From contig NZ_MRUL01000001.1 in the NCBI RefSeq assembly GCF_002006995.1, positions 372,001 through 436,000 of the forward strand: a DNA stretch of 64,000 bases, given 5' to 3'. The translations under genes were made by a program, and so were the position numbers. This document shows, piece after piece, positions 39,931-51,009 of this stretch. Under the pieces are notes generated by a model. The model worked only from the letters and a program-made list of their open reading frames with translations, was not told the origin of the DNA and ran no database searches. The first letter of the stretch is position 1. Each line of letters opens with the position of its first letter. Source of the stretch: Izhakiella australiensis (GTDB lineage: Bacteria; Pseudomonadota; Gammaproteobacteria; Enterobacterales; Enterobacteriaceae).

Positions 39931-40716
39931 ATGACGCAGTCCCGTATGCCTGCCTTGTTTCTGGGCCACGGCAGCCCGATGAACGTGTTGGAAGAAAATA
40001 CCTATACTCAGGCCTGGCGCCAGCTGGGTGATACCCTGCCGCGCCCGCAGGCGATACTGGCGGTTTCGGCGCACTGGTACACCCGTGGCACGGCGGTAAC
40101 GGCGATGGAGCAGCCGCGTACTATTCACGATTTCGGCGGCTTTCCTCAGGCGCTGTTCGACACCCACTATCGCGCTCCCGGCTCGCCAGCACTGGCTAAG
40201 CAGGTGGCGGAGCTGCTGGCGCCGCTGCCGGTGACGCTGGATCAGGAATGGGGATTCGACCATGGCAGCTGGGGCGTACTGATCAAAATGTACCCGCAAG
40301 CGGATATTCCGGTGGTTCAGATCAGCGTGGACGGAACTAAGCCGCCGCTCTGGCACTATGAACTGGGGCAAAAGCTGGCGGCGCTGCGCGATCGGGGGGT
40401 GATGATCGTCGCCAGCGGCAACGTTGTGCATAATCTGCGGATGCTGAAATGGCAGGGCGATAATCAGGCGTATCCCTGGGCGCAGGGCTTCAATCAGTTC
40501 GTACGCGATAACCTTAGCTGGCAGGGGCCGGCTGAGCAGCACCCGCTGGTCAACTTTATGCAACATGAGGGCGCCGCGCTGGCCAACCCGACGCCGGAGC
40601 ACTACCTGCCGTTGCTCTACGTGCTGGGAAGTCGCCAGCCCGACGAGCCGGTGACGGTGCCGGTGGACGGCAACGTTATGGCAGCGTTGAGCATGCTGTC
40701 GGTGCAGGTTGGCTAG
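39931..40716 (+). CDS. ygiD: Extradiol dioxygenase family protein YgiD
   Basis: YgiD (261 residues) is a 4,5-DOPA-type LigB-fold extradiol dioxygenase. Metal ligands are expected in FLGHGSPMN (His near residue 16), VSAHWYTRGT (His near 50), and GNVVHNLRML; GFDHGSWGVL is also conserved. The ATG at 39931 with AGGGGAAA upstream is preferred over the frame start at 39910. The last 13 codons lie in a 77-base sequence that is repeated twice more after the stop codon. Confidence 0.93.
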   Translation: MTQSRMPALFLGHGSPMNVLEENTYTQAWRQLGDTLPRPQAILAVSAHWYTRGTAVTAMEQPRTIHDFGGFPQALFDTHYRAPGSPALAKQVAELLAPLPVTLDQEWGFDHGSWGVLIKMYPQADIPVVQISVDGTKPPLWHYELGQKLAALRDRGVMIVASGNVVHNLRMLKWQGDNQAYPWAQGFNQFVRDNLSWQGPAEQHPLVNFMQHEGAALANPTPEHYLPLLYVLGSRQPDEPVTVPVDGNVMAALSMLSVQVG

Positions 40717-40895
40717 CGGGGGAGTTAACCGTCGCGCGCTCTGGCGGCAACGTTATGGCGGCGTTGAGCATGCTGTCGGTGCAGGTTGGCTGGCGGGGAG
40801 TTAACCGTCGCGCGCTCTGGCGGCAACGTTATGGCAACGTTGAACATGTTGTCGGTGCAGGTTGGCTGGCGGGGGAGTTAACCGTCGCACGCTCT
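40669..40895 (+). repeat. 77-base tandem repeat derived from the 3' end of ygiD
   Basis: Three consecutive copies begin at 40669, 40746 and 40822 (GGCAACGTTATGGC at each start). The first contains the last codons and stop of ygiD; the others repeat that coding end (TTGAGCATGCTGTCGGTGC) and the following GAGTTAACCGTCGCGCGCTC. Copy 2 is nearly identical to copy 1; copy 3 has several substitutions. The array ends at a terminator. It looks like a local slippage or unequal-crossover duplication. Confidence 0.93.
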
Positions 40896-40926
40896 GGCGG
40901 CAGCTTATGCCGCCAGGCGCGTTTTT
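40894..40926 (+). terminator. Intrinsic terminator of ygiD, beyond the tandem repeat
   Basis: CTGGCGGCA (40894-40902) pairs with TGCCGCCAG (40908-40916), loop GCTTA, followed after GCGCG by TTTTT (40922-40926). It lies some 180 bases after the ygiD stop because the tandem copies intervene. Confidence 0.75.
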
Positions 40927-40999
40927 ACCGTCCTCGCTATCTTACCGGGGATCCCGGACGGATTACGTGATATGACCGCCCCGGCACTTCCGGTCCGCG

Positions 41000-42160
41000 T
41001 TATTCGATAAAGGTATGCGGGTAGAAGCGGGAGAGGTCCTGGGTGATCAGCTGGCGGTCTTCGCGCAGGCCAATACCGGCAGGCTGGTCGTTAATCAGCC
41101 AGCTGCCGATTAACGTATAGCTGTCGCCGAATTTTGGCAGCGGATGGAACTGCTGAACAATCATGCCTTCTTCGCCGTAGGGGCCATCAACACGGGCGAT
41201 CTCCTGGCCGTTTTCCACAATGCGAATATTGGCGCCTTCACGGGAAAATAGCGGCTTCACCACGTATTTATCCAGCGCCGGCGGATTCTCGTCGGCAAAA
41301 AAGGCGGGCAGCAGGTTAGGATGATTGGGGAACATCTGCCACAGCAGCGGCAGCAGCGCTTTGTTTGATATAATGCTTTTCCAGCCCGGCTCCAGCCAGC
41401 GCACGCCGGCATCAGCCAGCTTGGTGGAAAAGATTTCACGCAGCATGAACTCCCACGGATAGAGCTTAAACAGGTTGCTGATGACCTGGTCATCAACGTC
41501 GGTAAACTGCCCCTTTTCGCCAAGACCAATCTGATCCATATACAAAAAGGCATTTTCCAGTCCGGCTTCGCTGGCGCAGTCCTGTAAATACTGTACCGTG
41601 CCGCGATCTTCCTCGGTGTCCTGGCAGCAGGAAAAGTGCAGCAGATTAAAACCATGCTGCTGCTTCAGATCGGCGAAGCGCTCAATAATCTTTTCCTGCA
41701 GACTGTTAAACTGATCGCTGCCCTGTGGCAGGTTGCCCGCGTTCAGCTGGTCTTCCAGCCAGATCCACTGGAAGAATGCCGCTTCATACAGTGAGGTGGG
41801 AGTATCAGCATTATTTTCTAACAGCCGGGCATTGCCCACGCCATCCCATGCCAGATCGAGGCGCGAATAAAGCGAGGGCTGATCGCTGCGCCATGAGTCG
41901 CGCACAAAGTCCCAACAGTGTTTAGGAATGCCAAAACGCGCCAGCAGCGCTTCGCTGTTTACCACTTTTTCCACGACCTGCAGACACATCTGATGCAGTT
42001 CGCTGGTAACCGACTCCAGGGTTTCAATCTGCCCCAGGGTGAACTGGTAGTAGGCATCCTCACACCAGTACGGCTCTCCGTGCATAGTATGAAAGCGAAA
42101 ACCATATTCACTGGCGCGTTCACGCCAGTCGGGACGTTCACTAATGCTGAGACGTTTCAT
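41000..42160 (-). CDS. ygiC: YgiC, glutathionylspermidine synthase-like ATP-grasp protein
   Basis: This 386-residue protein is homologous to the synthetase domain of Gsp. ATP-grasp features include [43 protein letters not shown] and [15 protein letters not shown]. coli YgiC binds and hydrolyses ATP, but the peptide/polyamine substrate is unknown. The start is the ATG at 42160 ([16 protein letters not shown]), with GGAGG nine bases upstream; a TTG at 42175 is rejected. It begins four bases after the ygiB stop, indicating coupled translation. Confidence 0.93.
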   Translation of the reverse strand: MKRLSISERPDWRERASEYGFRFHTMHGEPYWCEDAYYQFTLGQIETLESVTSELHQMCLQVVEKVVNSEALLARFGIPKHCWDFVRDSWRSDQPSLYSRLDLAWDGVGNARLLENNADTPTSLYEAAFFQWIWLEDQLNAGNLPQGSDQFNSLQEKIIERFADLKQQHGFNLLHFSCCQDTEEDRGTVQYLQDCASEAGLENAFLYMDQIGLGEKGQFTDVDDQVISNLFKLYPWEFMLREIFSTKLADAGVRWLEPGWKSIISNKALLPLLWQMFPNHPNLLPAFFADENPPALDKYVVKPLFSREGANIRIVENGQEIARVDGPYGEEGMIVQQFHPLPKFGDSYTLIGSWLINDQPAGIGLREDRQLITQDLSRFYPHTFIE

Positions 42161-42164
42161 GGTC

Positions 42165-42797
42165 TCAGCCTCCAAAACTGCGGCTGGAGGTGGCGCTGCT
42201 GCTGCGGCTCATGGTTGCCTGTTTGGCCACCGTTTCGCCAAAGCCGCCGCGGGTCACTGTGTTAGTGGTCGCTGGTTTCGGCGCCAGCGCTGATTTTGGC
42301 ACGCTGGCGCTACGGCCCGAAGTGGCGCTGCCGTAGTTGCGGCCGGATGCATCAACAAACTTGCCGTTCGCCGGGCTGGCCGGATTGCGTGAGGTGAATA
42401 ATGGCTGCTGTGCGAAGCCGCCCCCCATCATGCGACCCATCATATAACCGGCCATCAGCGGCATCCAGAAGCTGCCGCCGCCTGCGCTGGCCTGGGTGGC
42501 CTGCTGGCACTGACCTTCGCCAAACTCCGCCACGCAGTCCTCGCGCGAGGCGTATTTCGGCGCGGTTTTTTCAGCCTCTTTCAGGGCGTTGTTATACGAG
42601 GTCTTGCACTGCTCGCTTTGCCCAGGATTGGCTTTTGAACAATCATCCACGTTTTGATACATCGAGACGGTTTCGTCCGACTGCTCGCATCCTGCCAGCA
42701 TAAAGACGGCGGAAACCGCCAGTGCGACCGGCGTCAAATGCCTGGCGCGCCAGCTTTTACGAAAAGCGGCATAATTTACTGCCTTTGTCCGTTTCAT
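42165..42797 (-). CDS. ygiB: YgiB, DUF1190 lipoprotein
   Basis: The 210-residue product starts [12 protein letters not shown], contains the lipobox VFMLAGC (lipidated Cys about residue 37) and conserved [13 protein letters not shown] and [16 protein letters not shown] segments with paired cysteines. A Gly/Ser-rich region and a low-complexity Ser-rich tail ending SRSFGG follow. It follows E. coli YgiB to the end. AAGGA precedes two adjacent ATG codons (42800 and 42797); the second matches the family. The function is unknown. The longer frame to 42956 runs into repeats and is not used. Confidence 0.92.
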   Translation of the reverse strand: MKRTKAVNYAAFRKSWRARHLTPVALAVSAVFMLAGCEQSDETVSMYQNVDDCSKANPGQSEQCKTSYNNALKEAEKTAPKYASREDCVAEFGEGQCQQATQASAGGGSFWMPLMAGYMMGRMMGGGFAQQPLFTSRNPASPANGKFVDASGRNYGSATSGRSASVPKSALAPKPATTNTVTRGGFGETVAKQATMSRSSSATSSRSFGG

Positions 42798-42910
42798 CAT
42801 TATTTTCCTTATACCCAAAGGACCTTCAGAATATGGGATATGCGGTGAAAATTGAAGCAGGGGGGGGAGTGGGGGGGCGATCTTTACGTTGCTATACGAA
42901 TGCCCTTCAT

Positions 42911-43354
42911 CTTCTGTCCTCTGACGGCGTTGGCTGCCTGCGCCCGCCCCGGTCACATACTGGTGTATGCTCGCGGAGCGGACGTAGTTGCCGCCTTGTC
43001 AGTGAACAGAATCTTTCGGGCATTAACCCCTGCGTCTTCTGCCCTCTGACGGCGTTGGCTGCCCGCGCCCGCCCCGGTCACATGCTGGTGTATGCTCGCG
43101 GAGCGGACGTAGTTGCCGCCTTGTCAGTGAACAGAATCTTTCGGGCATTAACCCCTGCGTCTTCTGTCCTCTGACGGCGTTGGCTGCCCGCGCCCGCCCC
43201 GGTCACATACTGGTGTATGCTCGCGGAGCGGACGTAGTTGCCGCCTTGTCAGTGAACAGAATCTTTCGGGCATTAACCCCTGCGTCTTCCGTCCTCTGAC
43301 GGCGTTAGCTGCCTGCGCCCGCCCGGTCACATACTGGTGTATGTGACCGGGCGG
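42911..43354. repeat. 125-base tandem repeat array, three and a half units
   Basis: Units start at 42911, 43036, 43161 and 43286 (CTTCTGTCCTCTGACGGCG and variants), exactly 125 bases apart, with only a few substitutions between them. The fourth is truncated at 43354. Each contains GCGTTGGCTGCC, CCCCGGTCACATAC-TGGT-GTATGC and GTTGCCGCCTTGTCAG. These blocks are shared with the 120-base repeat at 26517-26719, so both loci carry one repeat family. The array lies downstream of tolC and upstream of ygiB, both read leftward. Confidence 0.95.
43319..43354. terminator. Perfect 16-base hairpin after tolC
   Basis: CCGCCCGGTCACATAC (43319-43334) is exactly complementary to 43339-43354 around the loop TGGT. 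It begins nine bases after the tolC stop. The stem ends with the truncated last unit of the tandem array, in which the right arm has become the complement of the left arm. No T-run follows on the minus strand, so it may act as a strong pause or 3'-end stabiliser. Confidence 0.7.
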
Positions 43355-43363
43355 TTAAGTGGG

Positions 43364-44854
43364 TCAGTTCTGGAATGGATTGCCGTGCTGACGGGACTTC
43401 GTCGCGGGTTTGTGGCTGGTCTGGCGAACAGGGGCCGATGAAGAGACCTGGGTCATTCGAGGCGCATCATCGGCTTTATTTGTTTGCTGTTGGTTTTCCG
43501 GCGCGACGCTATCCGGCGATGTGGGGACATCTTTGCCCAGCATGCTGTTGAGCTGCATCAGATCCTGCTCATTGAGGGTACCTTCGGCCTGTTTAATATC
43601 CAGCAGGCTGATCAGGTAATCATAGCGGGCGTTAGAGAGCTGCTGTTTAGCGTTATACAAAGTCGTTGTCGCATCCAGCACGTCAACGATAGTGCGGGTG
43701 CCTACCTGGTAGCCCGCTTCCATTGCATCCAACGAACTTTGCGCAGAGACCACCGCTTGTTTATAAGCGCTGATGCTGCTGATGGCGGCGTTTACGTTGT
43801 TAAACGAAGAGCGGACGGTCTGAATCGCCGTGCGATGAGCGCTTTCCAACTGCTCGCTGGCGCTGACAAAGGCGTACTGTGCTTGTTTAACCTGTGAAGA
43901 GGTTGAACCACCGTTATACAGCGGCATGGAGAAGCTCAGCCCGACCTGATTTGATCCAGCGATGCTGTCGGATGTCGCTGCCGACTGATTGGCGCGGCGA
44001 CCGCCGTATTTACTGTTTGATAAGCCGGTTGAGGCGGTCAGGTCGAGGGTCGGCATATAACCGGTTTCCGCCGCGCGAATCTGCTCGCGCGCCAGGCTCT
44101 GGGACAGGCGTGCGGAGAGCAGGTCGAGGTTACGACTTTCAGCTTCTTTCAGCAGGCTTGCGACCGACTGCGGCTTTGACGTTTCGAAACGCGTGATATT
44201 CAGCGATGCTAACGACGGGTAAAAGGTGCCGGTAACCTGACGCAGCTGCTCCAGCGCATTGTCCAGATTGTTGCGGGCGGTTACTTCGCTCGCTAGCACG
44301 CTGTCATATTGCGCCCGGGCGTTTTGCACGTCGGTAATGGCGACCAGGCCAACGTTAAAGCGCTGAGTGGTTTGGTCCAGCTGGCGGTAAATAGATTGTT
44401 TCTGCGCCTGGGTGTAAGAAAGTGAATCGATCGCGCGCAGTACGTTAAAATAAGCCGTAGCGGTGTCCAGCAGCAGCTTTTGTTGCGCCGTCTGAAAAAC
44501 CACGTCCTGAATACCTGCCGTTTTTTCCTGCAGGGTCAGGGCGCGCCATTTGCTCATATCGAAAATAGTTTGCGTCAGCTGCAGCGAGCCGCTGGTGGTA
44601 TTCGAATGCAGGCCGCTGCCGTCGCGGTAGCCGCCTTGATAGGTATAGTCAGCGCCAAGACCTAACTGGGGGAGCAAGGGGCTGCGGGCTTCGTTAATTT
44701 TCTCAAACGCCGCATCGCGATCTGCTGCTGAGGAGCGCAGGTCCGGGTTAGTCAGAAGAGCTTGTTTATAAATTTGCAACAAGTTCTCAGCCTGACTATT
44801 GATACTGAAGGCCCCGAGACTCAGCCCAATAATTACAGAGAGCAGTTTCTTCAT
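43364..44854 (-). CDS. tolC: Outer-membrane channel TolC
   Basis: TolC (496 residues; E. coli 493) is the outer-membrane exit duct for RND/MFS efflux pumps and type I secretion. The signal peptide is MKKLLSVIIGLSLGAFSINSQA, cleaved before ENLLQIYKQA. Two structural repeats each contain helix-rich coiled-coil and barrel-strand sequence (for example RFNVGLVAITDVQNARAQYD and GYQVGTRTIVDVLDATTTLY). The ATG at 44854 is chosen because AAGGA stands six bases upstream; the one at 44860 would leave no spacing. The C-terminal tail is polar and disordered. Confidence 0.98.
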   Translation of the reverse strand: MKKLLSVIIGLSLGAFSINSQAENLLQIYKQALLTNPDLRSSAADRDAAFEKINEARSPLLPQLGLGADYTYQGGYRDGSGLHSNTTSGSLQLTQTIFDMSKWRALTLQEKTAGIQDVVFQTAQQKLLLDTATAYFNVLRAIDSLSYTQAQKQSIYRQLDQTTQRFNVGLVAITDVQNARAQYDSVLASEVTARNNLDNALEQLRQVTGTFYPSLASLNITRFETSKPQSVASLLKEAESRNLDLLSARLSQSLAREQIRAAETGYMPTLDLTASTGLSNSKYGGRRANQSAATSDSIAGSNQVGLSFSMPLYNGGSTSSQVKQAQYAFVSASEQLESAHRTAIQTVRSSFNNVNAAISSISAYKQAVVSAQSSLDAMEAGYQVGTRTIVDVLDATTTLYNAKQQLSNARYDYLISLLDIKQAEGTLNEQDLMQLNSMLGKDVPTSPDSVAPENQQQTNKADDAPRMTQVSSSAPVRQTSHKPATKSRQHGNPFQN

Positions 44855-45054
44855 TTGCATTCCTTGTTGTGCAGCAAAATTGCTAAGTTAGCGCAGGCGC
44901 GAACTAAAAATTAGCGCCGATTCTAGCAGAGACCTTCGTCAAGGTAAGTTGGCTGAAAGTGCCATCTGGCCTTAATTTACGCAATTTAACGGCAAATAAC
45001 CACTTACAGGTCGGCCAGCCTGACGCCGCCGCCAACTGACAGAGGAGTTGTCAT

Positions 45055-45690
45055 ATGTCTTCACAAAAAAAATTACCGGTGACTTTCGGCAAAAACGATG
45101 TAGAAATTATTGCACGGGAAACCTTATACCAGGGCTTTTTTTCCCTGGTACGTTACCGTTTTCGCCATCGCCGCTTCGATGGCGAGATGAGCGCGGAAGT
45201 CAGCCGTGAAATTTTCGAACGCGGTCATGCGGCGGTGCTACTGCCATACGATCCGGTAAGCGACCAGGTGGTCTTAATAGAACAAATCCGTATTGCATCT
45301 TTTGACAGCAGCCCTTCGCCCTGGCTGTTAGAATTAGTCGCCGGCATTATTGAAGAGGGCGAAAGCGTCGAAGATGTGGTCCGGCGCGAGGCGCAGGAAG
45401 AAGCCGGCGTGACGCCGGGGCGGGTCAAACCGGTGTTGAGCTACCTCGCCAGTCCGGGAGGCACCAGCGAGCGCCTTGCCATTATGGTCGGAGAAGTGGA
45501 TGCCAGCGTGGCGCAGGGAAACCACGGTTTGGAGGAAGAGAATGAGGATATTCTTGTTCATGTGGTTAGCCGTGAACAGGCTTACCGCTGGGTGGAAGAG
45601 GGGAGTATTGATAACGCGGCCACGGTCATTGCTTTGCAATGGTTACAGCTCAATCATAAGAAATTACGACAAGAGTGGAATCCTGAATGA
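45055..45690 (+). CDS. nudF: ADP-ribose diphosphatase NudF
   Basis: NudF (211 residues) hydrolyses ADP-ribose and similar sugar nucleotides. The Nudix box spans residues 97-119 and contains [28 protein letters not shown] and [14 protein letters not shown] match E. coli NudF. GAGGAG precedes the ATG. The gene is divergent from tolC across 200 bases and overlaps yqiB by four bases, the same operon order as in E. coli (nudF-yqiB-cpdA-yqiA-parE). Confidence 0.97.
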   Translation: MSSQKKLPVTFGKNDVEIIARETLYQGFFSLVRYRFRHRRFDGEMSAEVSREIFERGHAAVLLPYDPVSDQVVLIEQIRIASFDSSPSPWLLELVAGIIEEGESVEDVVRREAQEEAGVTPGRVKPVLSYLASPGGTSERLAIMVGEVDASVAQGNHGLEEENEDILVHVVSREQAYRWVEEGSIDNAATVIALQWLQLNHKKLRQEWNPE

Positions 45691-46112
45691 ACAAACGCTA
45701 CACCCCTGACTTTCCGGAAATGATGCGGCTGTGCGAAACCAATTTCGCACAGCTACGTCGCTTGCTGCCGCGCGAAGAGCAGGCCGGGGCGGTAATTGAT
45801 TATCAGGTTAACGGCGCCAGCTATCGGCTGACGATTCAGGAAGCGACGCGCTACACCACCCTGGTTGAGATTCGGCAAATCGCGCCGGCTGTCAGCTACT
45901 GGAGCCTGCCATCAATGTCGGTCCGTCTTTATCATGATGCGCTGGTTGCGGAAGTGTGTTCGACACAGCAGATCTATCGCTTTAAAGCGCGCTATGATTA
46001 TCCTAATAAAAAACTTCATCAACGTGACGAAAAACATCAGATAAACCAATTCCTCGCCGACTGGTTGCGCTATTGCCTGACCCACGGCGCGGTGGCGGTG
46101 CCGGTTTTCTGA
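45687..46112 (+). CDS. yqiB: YqiB, DUF1249 protein
   Basis: The 141-residue protein is a DUF1249 member very similar to E. coli YqiB ([60 protein letters not shown]). The fold is small alpha/beta and the biochemical role is unknown. Its ATG overlaps the nudF stop. Confidence 0.93.
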   Translation: MNKRYTPDFPEMMRLCETNFAQLRRLLPREEQAGAVIDYQVNGASYRLTIQEATRYTTLVEIRQIAPAVSYWSLPSMSVRLYHDALVAEVCSTQQIYRFKARYDYPNKKLHQRDEKHQINQFLADWLRYCLTHGAVAVPVF

Positions 46113-46157
46113 TAACGCTAACCCAATTCTGAGATGGCGTTAACCTAAGGACTTTGA

Positions 46158-46985
46158 TTGGATAGCCTGCTAAAACTTTCGGCGGCAAGTGGGGCCTCTG
46201 TCAGGATTTTACAAATAACAGATACCCACCTTTTTGCCGGTAAACATGAAACGCTGCTTGGGGTCAATACCTGGGCCAGCTATAAAGCGGTGCTGGATGC
46301 TATCGAAGTCCAGTCAACGCGCTATGACCTTATTATCGCCTCCGGCGATTTAGCGCAGGATCACAGTGTCGAAGCCTATCAGCATTTTGTTGAGGGCATT
46401 CAGCGTTTGCCGGCGCCCTGCGTGTGGCTGCCAGGTAATCATGACTTCCAGCCGGCGATGTTCGCCACCCTGGCGGCGGCAAAAATTGAACAAGCGAAGC
46501 AGGCGCTGCTGGGAGATAGCTGGCAGCTGGTTCTGCTGGATAGCCAGGTATTCGGCGTGCCCTACGGTGAGCTGAGCGACTATCAGCTCGACTGGCTCGA
46601 AAAGGCGCTGGCGCGCTATCCGCAGCGGCATACGCTGGTCCTGCTGCATCACCATCCTATGGCGTCAGGCTGTACCTGGCTCGATCAGCACAGCCTGCGT
46701 AATTCACACATGCTGGATGCGGTGCTGAAAAATTACCCCTTAGCGAAAACCGTCGTTTGCGGGCATATCCATCAGGAGCTGGACCTGGACTGGAACGGAC
46801 GTCGCATGCTGGCAACGCCGTCTACCTGCGTGCAGTTCAAACCCCACTGTACCAGTTTTACTATTGATAGCGAGCCGCCGGGCTGGCGCTGGCTTGACCT
46901 CTACGCTGACGGCCGGGTTGAAACCGTTATTGAACGCCTGACGACCCGTGCTTTCGTACCTGACCTTGACTCAGAAGGCTATTAA
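46158..46985 (+). CDS. cpdA: 3',5'-cyclic-AMP phosphodiesterase CpdA
   Basis: CpdA (275 residues) hydrolyses cAMP and so tunes CRP activity. It is a metallophosphoesterase with the blocks [33 protein letters not shown] and CGHIHQE carrying the dimetal ligands. The start is a TTG at 46158, selected by AAGGA six bases upstream; the N-terminus then aligns with E. coli CpdA. Use of TTG would keep expression low. Confidence 0.96.
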   Translation: MDSLLKLSAASGASVRILQITDTHLFAGKHETLLGVNTWASYKAVLDAIEVQSTRYDLIIASGDLAQDHSVEAYQHFVEGIQRLPAPCVWLPGNHDFQPAMFATLAAAKIEQAKQALLGDSWQLVLLDSQVFGVPYGELSDYQLDWLEKALARYPQRHTLVLLHHHPMASGCTWLDQHSLRNSHMLDAVLKNYPLAKTVVCGHIHQELDLDWNGRRMLATPSTCVQFKPHCTSFTIDSEPPGWRWLDLYADGRVETVIERLTTRAFVPDLDSEGY

Positions 46986-46990
46986 GCACC

Positions 46991-49515
<2,525 letters not shown>

Positions 49516-49611
49516 TCGGGGCCTTCGCGCTAAGTGTTTGCCGGATTTGATCGGTGGTGGGGGAATCCCATTTCTGCGGGTTTTTATTGCCGCGGTTTTT
49601 TGGCCCGCAGT

Positions 49612-49647
49612 GCGGGCTAAGTTTCTGGTAAAAGAACCTTAGCCCGC
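49612..49647. terminator. Hairpin between convergent parE and alpha-galactosidase genes
   Basis: GCGGGCTAAG (49612-49621) is exactly complementary to CTTAGCCCGC (49638-49647), with further partial pairing inside the loop (TTTCT with AGAAC). A second perfect palindrome CCCGCA-G-TGCGGG overlaps its left arm (49604-49616). It probably ends transcription from one or both convergent genes, although no T-run follows the stem directly. Confidence 0.55.
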
Positions 49648-49656
49648 GTCGATGTA

Positions 49657-50925
49657 TCACCAGCCGCTGCGGATAACCAGCATTTTCGCTTCGTGGGACT
49701 GCACTTCCGCCTGATAGCTATCGCCGAAGGTACCGAGGTCCTTATGCTGCCACAGGTCGCGTACCATCACTTTCGTCCAGGGCAGGTCGAGATCCTGATG
49801 AAAGTTAAGCGTCATGTGTGCCGTCTGGCCGGAGCGATTAAGTAATGCCACCGCCCAGGAACCGTCAGCCAGCGGCTTGGCGAAGATCTGCAGGTCGCCG
49901 TTACTGACGTAGCGTTTAGCCTGTAAGCCCAGCGCATCCTGATTCAGCGCGATTATCTCCTTATTCTTCAGCGTATCCAGATCCTCTTTGGTCAGATTGT
50001 CGAGACTGGCGCCTATCAGCAGCGGCGAGCTGAGAATCGACCACATGCTGAAATGGGTACGATATTCCGTATCGGAGGCGCCGGTGCCGACCAGCTCTTT
50101 CGAGTGACCATGCAGGCCAATTATCAGCATGTCGTAATCGTTCCAGTGCCCTTTACCGCTGTACTGCTCCAGGCCGACACCGCGATCGATCATATCCAGC
50201 ACGTCGAAATAGTAGCCTTCGCGATTGCCCGGATAGTTGAAGTCATCGCTGATATCCTGGCCAATACGCCACTGGTTGGCACCAACGCTGTTTCCCCACT
50301 GCCAGATGTTCTGCCAGCCGCAATGACAGGCGTGAAACACCACCGGCCGGCCGCTGGCCTGTAGCGCTTGCGACATATCGCCGAATACCTGCTTTAACAC
50401 CTTCTGGCTGGCCTGCTGGTGGCTGCAGCAGGAGTCGTATTTCAGATGGTCGACTCCCCAGGAAGCAAACATCTTCGCGTCCGCTTTTTCGTTGCCCTGC
50501 GAGCCGGTATAGCCTGCACAGGTGGTATTGCCCGGCCCGCTATAAATACCCAGCTTCATCCCTTTTGCATGCGCATAATCCGCCAGGTATTTGATGCCAC
50601 GCGGAAACTTCTTCTCATCAAAGACCAGCGGATGGTCGGCGCGTGAACCCTTATATTTTTGCCAGCCGTCATCAATATTGACATAGATATAACCGGCATC
50701 GCGTAATCCGGATGAGACCATGTTATCGATGGTGTCGATGATTATTTTTTCATTAATTCTGTCGCCATAATAGTTCCAGCTTGACCATCCCATCGGCGGC
50801 GTCTCGGCTAATATCTTCGGCGAGTATTTCTCGCCGTTTTTATCAGTAGATTCGCCGCCTGCATTTCCTGAAATTGCTATTCCGCTGTATAGCGCAATAA
50901 AGAACATTGCGTGGCAGAGTTTCAT
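49657..50925 (-). CDS. Secreted alpha-galactosidase-like glycoside hydrolase, family GH27
   Basis: The 422-residue protein has a signal peptide (residues 1-23, AMFFIALYSGIAISGNAGG) and a GH27 (beta/alpha)8 barrel from TPPMGWSSWNYYGDR onward. The nucleophile is D164 (HLKYDSC) and the acid/base D224 (QWRIGQDISDD). A C-terminal beta domain starts about residue 330. GH27 covers alpha-galactosidases and alpha-N-acetylgalactosaminidases. The substrate-recognition loop here is CHCGWQNIWQW, with a glycine where many alpha-galactosidases have a larger residue, so substrate identity is open. GGAGA precedes the ATG. It is last in a leftward operon with a permease, a sugar kinase and a GatZ-like gene. 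Confidence 0.9.
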   Translation of the reverse strand: MKLCHAMFFIALYSGIAISGNAGGESTDKNGEKYSPKILAETPPMGWSSWNYYGDRINEKIIIDTIDNMVSSGLRDAGYIYVNIDDGWQKYKGSRADHPLVFDEKKFPRGIKYLADYAHAKGMKLGIYSGPGNTTCAGYTGSQGNEKADAKMFASWGVDHLKYDSCCSHQQASQKVLKQVFGDMSQALQASGRPVVFHACHCGWQNIWQWGNSVGANQWRIGQDISDDFNYPGNREGYYFDVLDMIDRGVGLEQYSGKGHWNDYDMLIIGLHGHSKELVGTGASDTEYRTHFSMWSILSSPLLIGASLDNLTKEDLDTLKNKEIIALNQDALGLQAKRYVSNGDLQIFAKPLADGSWAVALLNRSGQTAHMTLNFHQDLDLPWTKVMVRDLWQHKDLGTFGDSYQAEVQSHEAKMLVIRSGW

Positions 50926-51009
50926 TTGCTTTATTCTCCAGAGGTATGCAGGTACGTAACGGCTCCCTGTGCAGGCACAGTAAATAAAATGTTTTCGCTA
51001 ACTATTAAA

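Larger units (their letters stand above)
42798..43363. other. Repeat-filled gap between ygiB and tolC
   Basis: The 566 bases contain the ygiB promoter side (42800-42850, AT-rich), two long G-tracts (42860-42867 and 42871-42877), and the 125-base tandem repeat array (42911-43354). No protein-coding gene is credible; short frames on both strands are produced by the repeats. Confidence 0.8.

Noticed and set aside
42801-42956. N-terminal extension of ygiB to 42956
   Set aside because: It would read through G-tracts and into the tandem repeat, whereas the ATG at 42797/42800 matches the family start and has a ribosome site.
42911-43354. Possible CRISPR array
   Set aside because: The units are 125 bases long and nearly identical throughout, with no short-repeat/unique-spacer alternation and no cas genes in the window.
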